Origin: Nocardia takedensis NBRC 100417
GTDB lineage: Bacteria; Actinomycetota; Actinomycetes; Mycobacteriales; Mycobacteriaceae
NCBI RefSeq assembly: GCF_000308695.1
Contig: NZ_BAGG01000036.1
Coordinates: forward strand, 1 to 64,000
Length of the DNA: 64,000 bases
Reading direction: 5' to 3'
Part shown: one piece after another, positions 17,496 to 25,492 of the stretch
Position numbering within the stretch: the first letter of the stretch is position 1
Layout: each line of letters starts with the position of its first letter
Notes under the pieces: model-generated
What the model was told of the DNA's origin: nothing
What the model saw: the letters and a program-made list of their open reading frames with translations, nothing else
Database searches by the model: none
Position numbers and translations under genes: made by a program

Positions 17496-18214
17496 GGCGC
17501 ATCGGCGAACGTTATCGCCCCAACAGCGGCACCCCGCCGGAACCCGGCGAACCGGCCACCTACCAGCAGCCCGACACCGCCGAGAGCGATGCGACGGTCC
17601 GACTGCGCCGCTGCCGCGAACCGCTGCCCCGCACAGATGCGTTGTGGCTGAAGAGTTCGCGGCCGTTGCGCGTCGAACCGCTCGAACTCGAAATCGCCCA
17701 ACCGCTGCCCGACGTCTGCGCGCCCCACGGGCAACCGGCCCTCACCCGCGAAACCACCCGAACCTGCTTCTACGACACCGATATCCATCCCCGCTACCAC
17801 CGCACCGCCTTCGAACGGGATCTGGCCAAAGTGGTGCTGCTGCGACCGAGACCGACGGCTCCCGTGTCCACGATCCTGGCGGGGGAGTGGCCGACATGCG
17901 ACCGCTGCCACCGCATCTCGCGCCGCTACCGCCTCCTCGCGCTGGCGCTGGCGGTGCTGATGGTCATCGATCTCGTCGCCTTGGTGATCGCCGCCGTCGC
18001 CGATCTCGACGCCCTCGTTCCGCCCCTGGCACTCGGACTGTTCCCCGGCGCGTTCCCAGTGGGTCTGGTGGCGCTGATTCTGCTGCTGGGCAAGAGCTCT
18101 CGGCGAGCCACCTTCCGCCCGATCTACGACGAGCGCTTCGTATTCATCGTCGCGCACCCTGAGTTCCGCGCGGCGCTGGGCCGCATCACCCTCGACAAGC
18201 CCGACTCGCCCTGA
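17492..18214 (+). CDS. two-pass membrane protein of the ESX cassette
   Basis: A 240-residue protein with a long N-terminal soluble part and two transmembrane helices at about residues 147-170 and 175-200, followed by a basic loop and a short tail. A CDRCHR motif lies just before the first helix, but there is only one such cysteine pair. The start is GTG 17492, overlapping the preceding stop as GTGA. The family is not recognised. It ends the four-gene cassette, and the next gene is on the opposite strand. Confidence 0.6.
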   Translation: MRRIGERYRPNSGTPPEPGEPATYQQPDTAESDATVRLRRCREPLPRTDALWLKSSRPLRVEPLELEIAQPLPDVCAPHGQPALTRETTRTCFYDTDIHPRYHRTAFERDLAKVVLLRPRPTAPVSTILAGEWPTCDRCHRISRRYRLLALALAVLMVIDLVALVIAAVADLDALVPPLALGLFPGAFPVGLVALILLLGKSSRRATFRPIYDERFVFIVAHPEFRAALGRITLDKPDSP

Positions 18215-18316
18215 CTTTCGCCACACCCCGACTTCCATGCGCCGCCGCACCCGCCCGCCGCCGACATCGGGCCGATATGAGGTGTCGGTCGAGTTCCGCG
18301 CGGCGGGGTCGGCGGA

Positions 18317-18883
18317 TCAGTGGTTGTTCCGGCTCTGATTGGCGAGGAAGCGCGCCTTCTTCTCGCGATTCCCGCACGTGTTCATATCGCACCACCGGCG
18401 GGTGCGACTGCGACTGGTGTCGAAGAACGCGGCCCGACAGGTCGGTGAGGCGCACAGGGCCAGTCGCCCGTCCCGTTCGCCCGCGATGATGCCGATCGCG
18501 TCCTCGGCGATCACACCGAGGGCATCCGCTATGCCGGTATACGGGCCGAGTCGCCAGTGGCGAACGCCGTCCGGTGTCAGAACGGCCGCCGCCCGCCCGT
18601 GCGCGCTGCGGTCGTTGAGGATCTGGACGGCGGAGAGCGGGAGCGCGTCTTTGGTCGCCGCCGCCGTCGCGGCGAGGTGGATCGCTTCCCGCAATTCCCG
18701 GGCCGATTCGAGCTGGGCCGTGGTGCAGGTGTCTACGGTCAGGCCGTAGACGGCGAGCCAGTCGAGAAGTCGTCGCGGCGTGGGAATGCGTTCCACCGGA
18801 TCGCCGTGCCGTTCCGACAAGGTTCCCGTGAAGCTCGTCGCCAGCACGGTGCCGAGGCGGAAGTCGGGGAATTCGGCGGGCAT
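18317..18883 (-). CDS. CGNR zinc-finger transcriptional regulator
   Basis: A 188-residue protein of the ABATE/CGNR type. The C-terminal zinc finger has ligands C144, C149, C165 and C170, the last within C-G-N-R, preceded by the typical ARG-rich string and W164. The N-terminal 130 residues form the ligand-sensing ABATE-like domain. Such proteins are DNA-binding regulators, usually of nearby catabolic or resistance genes. It is divergent from the disrupted epoxide hydrolase gene 95 bases away, which it may once have controlled. Confidence 0.85.
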   Translation of the reverse strand: MPAEFPDFRLGTVLATSFTGTLSERHGDPVERIPTPRRLLDWLAVYGLTVDTCTTAQLESARELREAIHLAATAAATKDALPLSAVQILNDRSAHGRAAAVLTPDGVRHWRLGPYTGIADALGVIAEDAIGIIAGERDGRLALCASPTCRAAFFDTSRSRTRRWCDMNTCGNREKKARFLANQSRNNH

Positions 18884-18977
18884 GGAACCAGCATAGCCGG
18901 TTGCTCATGGAGGCCGGCCCGTGTTAGAACCGTCTTAGCTGGTTCTCGATCCGACTCCATGACGACCAGGAGGTTGC

Positions 18978-20155
18978 ATGTCCGCTCCCGACCTCGACGA
19001 GGTCCGCCCCTTTCGAAGCACGCGCGACCGATGCCGATCTCGATGACTTGCGCGCACGACCGGACGCCGCGCGACTGCCGGAACCCGAAACCGTTCCGCG
19101 CTCCGCCCGAGGGGCGGACCGATGGGCACAAGGCGTTCCGCTCGCCGATCTCCGAGCGGTCGTGGACTACTGGCGCACCGACTACGACTGGCGTTGCTTC
19201 GAGCGACATCTCGATCGCCTCGGCCAATTCCGCACCGTCATCGACGGCGTCGGAATCCACTTCCTGCACCGCCGATCCACGCGCCCCGACGCGGTCCCGT
19301 TGCTCGCGACGCACGGTTGGCCGGGCAGTATCGTCGAATTCATCGACGTCGTGGGCGAATTGGCGGACCCGAAAGATCCGGACGCACCGGCCTTCCACGT
19401 CGTGGTCCCGTCACTGCCGGGCTACGGATACAGCGACAAGCCCGCCGTCGCCGGATGGGGAATCGAAAAGATCGCGGCCGCATGGGTCGAACTCATGCGC
19501 CGGCTCGGCTATCGCGAATTCACCGCCCACGGCGGCGATTGGGGCGGCAGCGTCACCACGGTTCTCGCCGGCCGATTCCCGGCACACGTGCTCGGCATCC
19601 ACACGACCTTCGCGCAAGCCCCGCCCGGAGTGACCACGGACGGACTGACGGCGGTCGAGCGCGACTGGGCCGAACGGACCCGCGACTTCTGGCACCGTCG
19701 CGCGGCCTACGCGAAACAACAGGCCACCGGGCCGCAGACCATCGGGTACTCGCTGGTCGACTCACCGGTCGGCCTGCTCGCCTGGCTCCTCGACAAATTC
19801 GCGGAATGGAGCGACACCGAGGACAGCCCCGTTCGAGACGATCTCCGGAGACCGAATCCTCGACGACGTCACCCTGTACTGGCTGACCCGCACCGGCGCC
19901 TCGGCCGCCCGCCTCTACCACGAGAGCCACGCCGCCCTCGACCCCGAACTCCGCGTCGACGTCCCCTCCGCGATCACCATGTATCCTCGCGACACCGAGA
20001 AGTGCCCACGCCCGTGGGCCGAACAGCGCTACCGCCACCTCGTCCGCTGGAACGTGCCCGAACACGGCGGACATTTCCCATCCCTGGAAGTCCCCGCCTA
20101 TTTCGTCCAAGACCTACGAGCGGGCTTGTCCGCGGTACTGGCCGCCGACCGGTGA
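18978..20155 (+). pseudogene. epoxide hydrolase, disrupted by two frameshifts
   Basis: The sequence encodes an epoxide hydrolase with an N-terminal EHN domain, but in three successive frames. The ATG at 18978 (AGGAGG upstream) gives MSAPDLDEVRPFR; a +1 shift near 19020-19024 leads into ATDADLDDLRARPDAARLPE; a second +1 shift near 19826-19831 leads into TISGDRILDDVTLYWL and on to the stop at 20153-20155. The oxyanion motif HGWPGS, nucleophile motif GGDWGG and catalytic His region EHGGHFPSLE are all present. Corrected length would be about 391 residues, normal for the family. Two shifts of the same sign suggest a true pseudogene, though base-calling errors cannot be excluded. Confidence 0.8.
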
Positions 20156-20277
20156 GCATGGGGTTGGGCCGTGCGCGGTGGTGGGCACGGCGAAGCGTCG
20201 GCGTGCCCACCACCTACATGCGTCGGTGATCACATCGTGTCAGCTGCCGAATCGCTCCAACTGTTCGCCCAGGAGGA

Positions 20278-20763
20278 TCAAGGATTCGAGCCTCGAGTTG
20301 TGTTCGTAGGCAGCGACTTCATGGAGCCCGCGATCTCCTCCAGCGCGACAACCCCTTCGGCCCGGCGGAACCAGGTCGAGGCGTTGGTGCCGAGAATCTC
20401 CGCCAGCACGATCATGTGGCTGACGTCCAGCGTGGACCGGCCCTCGAGCACGGATGTGAGCGAGTCCGCCTGCATCCCGGCTTCGGCGGCGATCTCCGCT
20501 ATCGAGCGCCGGTCGGCGGTGAAATCCACTCGCATGTGATCGATCAACGCTGCGTTGAATTCTCCGAAAGTGGCGTCGACGAGTTCGAGTTCGTCGTGAC
20601 TGCACCTGAGGTCGAACGAGTCGCTGTCGATATCGATGATGATCTGTTCGTCCTTCAGTTCTGCCACCGTCCCGTACAGATTCGATGCCATGACACGCAC
20701 CTGGTCGCCGGGACGAAACCGGGCCTGCGGGATTTCGGACTGCGGATGGAAAGGGTCCTTCAT
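20278..20763 (-). CDS. HTH protein with small N-terminal beta domain
   Basis: A 161-residue protein. Residues about 10-55 (RPGDQVRVMASNLYGTV) look like a small KOW/SH3-like beta barrel. Residues about 85-135 (SIAEIAAEAGMQADSLTSVLEG) form a helix-turn-helix of Xre type. I chose the ATG at 20763 because GGAGG lies seven bases upstream; another ATG two codons earlier is too close to it. It is probably a DNA-binding regulator or antitoxin-like protein. It is on the same strand as the next XRE module but 170 bases away from it. Confidence 0.6.
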   Translation of the reverse strand: MKDPFHPQSEIPQARFRPGDQVRVMASNLYGTVAELKDEQIIIDIDSDSFDLRCSHDELELVDATFGEFNAALIDHMRVDFTADRRSIAEIAAEAGMQADSLTSVLEGRSTLDVSHMIVLAEILGTNASTWFRRAEGVVALEEIAGSMKSLPTNTTRGSNP

Positions 20764-20935
20764 GAGCATTCCTCCCGTGCTGGTGATGTGCTCTCTGTCG
20801 GTGTGCAGATGTAGACGCCATGCACCTTCCGGCGCAAACCTGGTGTGACACTGTCCAAGAATGCGATTTCTCGATCGGTGCACCGCGGTGTCGGCGGGCT
20901 GCGCCGTGAGGAAGTGGACATGGTGAACGGTGCGC

Positions 20936-21772
20936 CTATTCGGAGCGCCGCTCCAATGCTGTCGCGATCAGCGATCGGGCGGCGTCGCTGTGAACGGCAT
21001 GGCCGCACAGGCCCGCCCAGAGCCGCTCGTACAACCCCAGCTCGCTCGGTGCCGTGATGCTGAGTTCCGCGCTGGCGGTCTCGATGAGGACTTGCCGACG
21101 GTCGAACAGGTGGAAGCTGCCGGAGAGGTAGACGAACGGCGCGCGCAGTGGCACCACGGCGAAGGACAGCCGGGGATTCCCGAATGCCGCGTCGAGCAGA
21201 TGACGCAGCTGTCCAGCCATCACGTCGTCATCGCCGAGCATGGTGTGAAGCACAGCTTCGTGGAGCAGTACGGCCACCCGCGTACCGCCGTTCCGCAGGA
21301 TGTTCTGTCGCGCCATGCGCGCCGCCACGGCGGTGTCCAGATCGTCGGGCGTGCCGAGGAACCCGATGCATTGCGTGAGCACCGCGCGGGCGTACTCCTC
21401 GGTCTGGAGTAGTCCGGGAACGATGGTCGGGTTGTAGATGCGGAGTGCTCGCGTCTCGGATTCGATCTCGCGGCCGCGCTGTTGGCGGCGGGTGTGGCCC
21501 GTCGCCGTGATCCGCCGCCACTCCGCCCATTGAGCACGGACATTGCGCAGTGCGGCAACGAGATCGGGCAACGCCTGGGGCGTCTCACAGATACGGCACC
21601 ACACCGCCAAGTCGTTCTCGCTCGGCATCTGCTTACCGTTCTCGATCCGGGATGTCTTGGACCAGTGCCATTCGGCTGCGGTGCTGAGTTGTCGCCCATC
21701 CAACCCGGCATCTCTGCGAAGCTCGCGAAGCCGTACTCCAAGAGCTGTTTTCGCCCGTGCCGCTCCGTTCAT
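20936..21772 (-). CDS. XRE regulator with DUF5753 domain
   Basis: A 278-residue protein. The N-terminal helix-turn-helix (LRELRRDAGLDGRQLSTAAEWHWSKTSRIENG in part) is of the Xre class. The rest is the DUF5753 region typical of actinobacterial regulators, with YNPTIVPGLLQTEEYARAV and a C-terminal FDRRQVLIET-type stretch. Such proteins are usually paired with a small partner gene; here the DUF6879 gene lies directly upstream and overlaps by four bases (ATGA). In Streptomyces and Nocardia similar pairs affect development, but the target here is unknown. Start ATG 21772 is set by this overlap. Confidence 0.85.
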   Translation of the reverse strand: MNGAARAKTALGVRLRELRRDAGLDGRQLSTAAEWHWSKTSRIENGKQMPSENDLAVWCRICETPQALPDLVAALRNVRAQWAEWRRITATGHTRRQQRGREIESETRALRIYNPTIVPGLLQTEEYARAVLTQCIGFLGTPDDLDTAVAARMARQNILRNGGTRVAVLLHEAVLHTMLGDDDVMAGQLRHLLDAAFGNPRLSFAVVPLRAPFVYLSGSFHLFDRRQVLIETASAELSITAPSELGLYERLWAGLCGHAVHSDAARSLIATALERRSE

Positions 21773-22296
21773 CGGGCGGCGTACTCTCCGAACGGGATCG
21801 CCGCCGACCACACCCGGTCACGGACGGTGACCGCGTGCGCGACGATCACGGTTTCGTCGGTCAGCGCCGCGCCGACCCAGACCCCGCGCGCATCGAACAG
21901 CGAGAAGGCCACCGCGTGTTCATCGAACAGCCAGAAATCCTCGGTTGCCGCGTCGGACGGATCGGCATCGGACCGTGCGAGATAGCGGATGTCCTCACCG
22001 GCTGCGATGTTGTGGCGGCTCAGTGCGAGCAGATAGCGAGTGTAGAGGGTGTGGGGCTCGGTGACGATCCGCGCGCGGCGCACAGCCACTCCGCGCGCCA
22101 CCGTGGCGGCCACGTGATTCGTCCAGCCCGAGAACCATTCGCCGCCGGGGTCGGTGTCCTCGTCGGCGCGGAACACGGCCAGTGATTCGGATTCCGACTC
22201 GCTGTCGTAATCATCGTGCGTTTCGAGATGGAATGCGGACCGGTGCGCGGTCGCGAACACCGGCCGCAGCTCACTCGCGCCGTGAAGCAGGCGCAT
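21769..22296 (-). CDS. DUF6879 family protein
   Basis: A 175-residue protein ending TVRDRVWSAAIPFGEYAAR and containing LYTRYLLALSRHNIAAGEDIRYL and FWLFDEHAVAFSLFD, a pattern I associate with the DUF6879 partner of XRE-DUF5753 regulators. The N-terminus has a Ser/Asp/Glu run of unknown meaning. There is no membrane segment. The stop overlaps the XRE start, and its own start overlaps the end of the frameshifted gene upstream, so the three genes form one operon. Confidence 0.75.
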   Translation of the reverse strand: MRLLHGASELRPVFATAHRSAFHLETHDDYDSESESESLAVFRADEDTDPGGEWFSGWTNHVAATVARGVAVRRARIVTEPHTLYTRYLLALSRHNIAAGEDIRYLARSDADPSDAATEDFWLFDEHAVAFSLFDARGVWVGAALTDETVIVAHAVTVRDRVWSAAIPFGEYAAR

Positions 22297-22607
22297 CCGG
22301 GCGCACCTCCTGACCGATCGGCACCAACACGGCTGTCTCGTGAGCCGGGATTCGCATGGTGTTCAGGGCTTCCGGGTCGATGAGGGGCTCACCCGACAGC
22401 ATGAACGACCCGTGCCCGGTATCGCGCAGCCCCCGACACACAGGTGCCCGGCTCGGTGAACCACAGCAACCTGTGCGGAATCTCCACGGTGCCGAGGTCG
22501 TCGGTGAGCCGGCCTTGTACCGCATAGCGCGGAGGTTCGGTATCGGTGATGTAGAGCCGGGGCGACCCGTCGCCACCGGATTCTCCGCCGATGAATCGAA
22601 CTCGCAT
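22271..22607 (-). pseudogene. small conserved actinobacterial gene with one frameshift
   Basis: The frame starting at ATG 22607 gives MRVRFIGGESGGDGSPRLY and continues to FTEPGTCV. The expected remainder (GLRDTGHGSFMLSGEPLIDPE to HETAVLVP) is in another frame ending at 22271. The switch falls at a run of five C (22430-22434; G on the coding strand), where one surplus base explains everything. Corrected, the protein would be about 111 residues. The string HGSFMLSGEP and the neighbourhood resemble the third member of XRE/DUF6879 operons. A homopolymer indel can be real or a sequencing error. Confidence 0.7.
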
Positions 22608-22748
22608 GTCAGGTCCTTCCGATGGTGTGGCACGGAATGCGTGCCTTGTCGATCGTCACAGCCCGAGAGCCGGGTACGCAATCCCTTGCGCACTTCGGCG
22701 CACTTCTGTGGAAGGCGCGAATGCCACACGCCTAGCGTGCTTTTCAGC

Positions 22749-22783
22749 CCCCACGCCGAGCGGTGCGACACCTCGGCGTGGGG
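22749..22783. promoter_or_regulatory. 12-bp perfect stem-loop in divergent intergenic region
   Basis: CCCCACGCCGAG at 22749-22760 pairs perfectly with CTCGGCGTGGGG at 22772-22783 across an 11-base loop. It lies between the minus-strand operon start (22607) and the microprotein gene at 22817, in the 5' region of the latter. A short T run precedes it on the plus strand, so it could terminate minus-strand-directed transcription or act as a leader hairpin. Confidence 0.5.
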
Positions 22784-22816
22784 ACCATGCCAACGACAGC
22801 GGAGGGGCGAGGAACG

Positions 22817-22897
22817 GTGGACGCGCTCGGATGGATCGTCGTCCTCTGTCTGCCGATCGGTGTGCTGGTGTGGGCGGTGTACTGGCCGAAACGATGA
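22817..22897 (+). CDS. 26-residue membrane microprotein
   Basis: A GTG start with GGAGGGG and GAGGA upstream opens a 26-codon frame encoding MDALGWIVVLCLPIGVLVWA and ending VYWPKR. It is one transmembrane helix with Cys and Pro inside and a positive C-terminus. Its stop overlaps the ATG of the next microprotein (ATGA). A similar pattern, LC-x-IGLPLGV and a WP near the end, recurs in the 30-residue protein at 25157-25249. Function unknown. Confidence 0.5.
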   Translation: MDALGWIVVLCLPIGVLVWAVYWPKR

Positions 22898-22974
22898 TCG
22901 TCGGAGCCATGCACGGGGCGAAGTGCCAGTACTGCGCCCCGTGCGCGGTGTGCTACGGAATGCGATACAAGTAG
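22894..22974 (+). CDS. 26-residue cysteine-rich microprotein
   Basis: An ATG overlapping the previous stop starts a 26-codon frame ending TAG at 22974. The product MIVGAMHGAK is followed by CQYCAPCAVC, four cysteines at CxxCxxCxxC spacing, and ends YGMRYK. The spacing could bind a metal or an iron-sulfur cluster, or form disulfides. The four-base overlap with a second microprotein argues that both are real and co-translated. No family recognised. Confidence 0.45.
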   Translation: MIVGAMHGAKCQYCAPCAVCYGMRYK

Positions 22975-23377
22975 GGCGCGCAGGTTGACGGTCGTCGGAC
23001 TGAACGTCAGGTACAGGGAACGCGGGAACCTGCCATCGGTGCCGCTACGTCGACGGCCCTACGCTCCCTCGGGATCATCCAGCAGACAGAAGCGCCGATG
23101 CCGAGACACGTCGATCGACAAACATCCGGCCATAGCCGAGCCGACCCGGCCACAGTGGTTCACCGACGAATTCCAGCGGCAGGCGAAGGGTGGTAGGCCT
23201 CCCGGTGGTCCGGTAGCACGCTATGCGGCACACCGCCGTGACAATCCCGTCGGAGTCCGGCGCTCCAGGCCGCGGCGTCCGGCCACCATCCGGCAACTCC
23301 CCCGGGAGGCCGGAGACGTGCAAAGGCGACACCCTGCCGAGTGTACGAACACAGCCTCGATCCGGATTTGCCAAAGA
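22975..23377. other. gene-free stretch left of the integrated element
   Basis: About 400 bases of chromosome between the microproteins and the att repeat. Open frames here show no protein-like composition or start signals, and some run across the att site. I see no RNA gene or repeat other than the att sequence itself. Confidence 0.5.
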
Positions 23378-23420
23378 GTGGGCGCAGAGGGGATCGAACC
23401 CCCGACCGCTGGTGTGTAAA
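23378..23420. repeat. att direct repeat, distal end of element
   Basis: 43 bases identical to 31304-31346, corresponding to the 3' part of tRNA-Val from the anticodon loop to one base past the gene. The flanking sequence to the right (element side) does not continue the tRNA, so this copy is the truncated duplicate left by integration. Confidence 0.95.
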
Positions 23421-23549
23421 TTGCCAGTTCTGCGCAAATTGGATTTCATGGCCGCTAATCGGCTATCGCCGGATTTCATCGACTACCAGCGGTTTCTATC
23501 ACGTCGGTGTACCTGACTTCATGCGCCTTCAAGTGGTTTCAGTCCGTTT

Positions 23550-23579
23550 CTGCGGACTGGTTGCGGACCAGCCGGGCGG
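23550..23579. repeat. 30-bp direct repeat inside the left end of the element
   Basis: The 30 bases beginning CTGCGGACTGGTTGCGGACC are identical to 31225-31254, inside the other end. They contain the short dyad CTGGT-TGCGG-ACCAG. Repeats at both ends of an integrase element fit arm-type integrase or excisionase binding sites. Confidence 0.8.
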
Positions 23580-23978
23580 CTACGCGGGCACCGCGCCTAC
23601 CCGTTCCCAGTGCGTCAGCGCCGACCAGCGCCACGCCACCGGCGCGACCCCGGCGGGTGAGAGCAACCCGCGCTCGGCGAGCCAGCCGATATAGGCGTCG
23701 TGGTGGCGCTGGCTGGCTACCTGTTCGCGCCAATGCGCCGCCGGAACCGGCAACGTCGCCAGTGGTGCGCGCGGATCGTAGGGGTTCGGCTGATCTTCCC
23801 CGCCGTACGCCGCGTCTCTCTCGTCGTCGGTGCGCGGGGTCCTCGGCACTTCGGCGAGCCACCGGGGGTAGGCGCTCGGGCGTAGGCGGGCCGGGACGTC
23901 GGCGAAGGTCAGTACGCCGGGACGTCGTGCGGGGTGCCCGGTGTCGGCGGGGCCGGTGACCGGTGCGAGCCGCGCCAT
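23580..23978 (-). CDS. hypothetical protein of the integrated element
   Basis: A 132-residue protein with many Pro, Arg, Trp and Ala residues and no membrane span. Strings such as YPRWLAEVPRTPRTDDERDAA and WREQVASQRHHDAYIGWL suggest a small folded protein with conserved tryptophans. The family is not recognised. The ATG overlaps the stop of the terminase-like gene by one base, so the two are probably translated together. The stop lies at the edge of the 30-bp terminal repeat. Confidence 0.6.
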   Translation of the reverse strand: MARLAPVTGPADTGHPARRPGVLTFADVPARLRPSAYPRWLAEVPRTPRTDDERDAAYGGEDQPNPYDPRAPLATLPVPAAHWREQVASQRHHDAYIGWLAERGLLSPAGVAPVAWRWSALTHWERVGAVPA

Positions 23979-24382
23979 TACCGTGCCACCCGCCCCCGGC
24001 CGCGACGGACGGCCCGCGCGGCGTCGCGCTGCTGGTCCTGTTCGCCGGTGCCGCCGTAGACACCGCGCGGCCCGTGCTGTCCGCCGGGTAGTGCGCCACC
24101 GGTGACGGCCTCACGTATCCGGCGGTCGATCAACACCGTGAGCCGTGAGAGCGCGAGCCGCTGTTGCCGGACTTCCACGCTCGCGGGATTCACCTTCACC
24201 GTGCCCGCTGCCGTGGTCAGCATCGCGCCGTTGGTGTCGAGGTCGGCCTGTAGTTCGCCGATGAGGTCGACGGTCGCGGCGGCTTGCGCGATCAGTACCG
24301 CGTCGTCGTGCTCGAGGATCACACCCGCTTCGGCGGCCTTGTCGGCGTAGAACTGCGCGAGTTCCGTCCCGGTGCTCCCCAT
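23978..24382 (-). CDS. phage terminase small subunit-like protein (P27 type)
   Basis: A 134-residue protein. The stretch LDTNGAMLTTAAGTVKVNP followed by a regular helix (ASVEVRQQRLALSRL) matches the conserved core of P27-family terminase small subunits, which choose DNA for packaging. The C-terminal 30 residues are basic and Gly/Arg-rich. No large subunit is present. A lone small subunit in a small element is what satellites use to redirect a helper phage packaging motor. The assignment rests on pattern memory and needs a profile search to confirm. Confidence 0.5.
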   Translation of the reverse strand: MGSTGTELAQFYADKAAEAGVILEHDDAVLIAQAAATVDLIGELQADLDTNGAMLTTAAGTVKVNPASVEVRQQRLALSRLTVLIDRRIREAVTGGALPGGQHGPRGVYGGTGEQDQQRDAARAVRRGRGRVAR

Positions 24383-24445
24383 GTCTGCCCGCCTCCCACT
24401 GGTGTACCCCGGTGGGGTATCGGTGGTTTCAGCGTAGGGCCGCTG

Positions 24446-24715
24446 TCAAAGGTGTCGGGGGTCTCTCGGGCGTACCTTCACCGTGACGTCCACCTCGAGG
24501 TCCGGTGACAGCAGAACGTGGACGTCGACACCCATCACTTCGGCCAGACGCTCGACGGCTTGCAGGGTGATGTTCTGCTGACCTCTTTCGAGTCGCCCGG
24601 CGTATGTCCGGTGCACACCGATCACGTCGGCGAATGCCTCCTGGCTGTACCCGCGCGCCGTTCGGATGGCGCGCACGTTCGCGCCGACAGTGCGTTGGAG
24701 GTCTCCTATCGCCAT
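24446..24715 (-). CDS. XRE-family repressor of the element
   Basis: An 89-residue protein with a complete Xre helix-turn-helix: VRAIRTARGYSQEAFADVIG and VHRTYAGRLERGQQNITLQAVERLAEVMGV. The C-terminal tail is short (VDVTVKVRPRDPRHL), so it is close to a bare DNA-binding domain. The ATG at 24715 starts the domain naturally. It is divergent from the gene at 24855, with a 139-base shared promoter region, the usual layout for a lysogeny-type repressor controlling both directions. Confidence 0.85.
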   Translation of the reverse strand: MAIGDLQRTVGANVRAIRTARGYSQEAFADVIGVHRTYAGRLERGQQNITLQAVERLAEVMGVDVHVLLSPDLEVDVTVKVRPRDPRHL

Positions 24716-24854
24716 CGCGCCAGAGTGCAGCGGTACAGACCGATAGGTCCACAGAGCAACCGATCTCCACATGAATAGATACCCAAACCGTGCGTTCTCG
24801 TAATCCTCGAGTGAGACTGATAGCTGTTCATCACAGACGTGAGGGGATGCACGC

Positions 24855-25160
24855 ATGACACGAGAACAGCACGCGCTCGGATGGGTCGACCCGTGCTCAC
24901 CGACGACCGAATGGGACACCGCGCAGGTGCGCCGGTTGGCGCGGCGGTTGGGGTACGGCGTGCGCTGGGCCGATCCCGCCTCACCGCTCGACCTGGTCGA
25001 ACAGGTCGAGGCGGCCGGGGTTGAGGTGGTGTTGATGTCCTCGAGCGCGCACGTGACCGCGTGGGACCTGGTGCGATTGCTGGTGTCGGCCGACGTCGAA
25101 TGCGCCGCACCCCGCGAGAGCTTCCCCCGCCACGCCGACGTCCAGCGGGTTCGCCGGTGA
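24855..25160 (+). CDS. hypothetical protein of the integrated element
   Basis: A 101-residue soluble protein, first gene of the short plus-strand operon opposite the repressor. It contains ALGWVDPCSPTTEWDTAQV, RRLARRLGYGVRW and DLVEQVEAAGVEVVLMSSSAHVTAWDLVRL. The alternating helix/strand pattern with VEVVLMSSSAH suggests a small alpha/beta fold, similar to the start of resolvase N-terminal domains, but the catalytic serine context of a recombinase is not evident. Its stop overlaps the following GTG by GTGA. Confidence 0.6.
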   Translation: MTREQHALGWVDPCSPTTEWDTAQVRRLARRLGYGVRWADPASPLDLVEQVEAAGVEVVLMSSSAHVTAWDLVRLLVSADVECAAPRESFPRHADVQRVRR

Positions 25161-25249
25161 GCGCGCCGACGCTCGGTCTCCTCTGCGCGATCGGCCTACC
25201 GCTCGGGGTGATCGCCTTCGTGATCTGGTGGCCGTCCGACTACAAATAG
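25157..25249 (+). CDS. 30-residue membrane microprotein of the element
   Basis: A GTG start overlapping the previous stop opens 30 codons encoding MSAPTLGLLCAIGLPLGVIA, a hydrophobic FVIWWP segment and the polar end SDYK. It is a single transmembrane helix. The layout (helix with LC, Pro-Leu/Ile-Gly-Val, then W-P and a polar tail) strikingly resembles the microprotein at 22817-22897 outside the element. Function unknown; small membrane proteins of this type may be exclusion factors or toxins, which is speculation. Confidence 0.5.
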   Translation: MSAPTLGLLCAIGLPLGVIAFVIWWPSDYK

Positions 25250-25460
25250 GCCAAATGGCAACGGCGCGTGCATATCTCGTGCGCCACTTGCGCCGGGCGG
25301 GACGGTCGACGGCCCCGGAGCACCGGCCGAGCGCGAAGCCGCGGGGCACATAATCGCAGGTCAGAGGCGTTTTTGGCCGATATCCGGCCCGGTGAGGGGT
25401 ACGTTTCGCGCCGGGGTCGCGCCGGAGAGCAGTACGCGGCTGGGGTCCGGCCGCAGGCCG

Positions 25461-25482
25461 GGAGGGGGCTCCCACCCCCTCC
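25461..25482 (-). terminator. GC-rich hairpin ending the leftward operon
   Basis: GGAGGGGG at 25461-25468 pairs with CCCCCTCC at 25475-25482 across six bases. It begins eleven bases beyond the stop of the 53-residue gene on the minus strand and lies between two convergent operons. There is no clear T-tract, as is common in actinobacteria. Confidence 0.55.
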
Positions 25483-25492
25483 CCACCTGCGC

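Noticed and set aside
23341..23694. Open frame crossing the left att repeat
   Set aside because: It reads through the tRNA fragment and the 30-bp repeat and has no protein-like composition.
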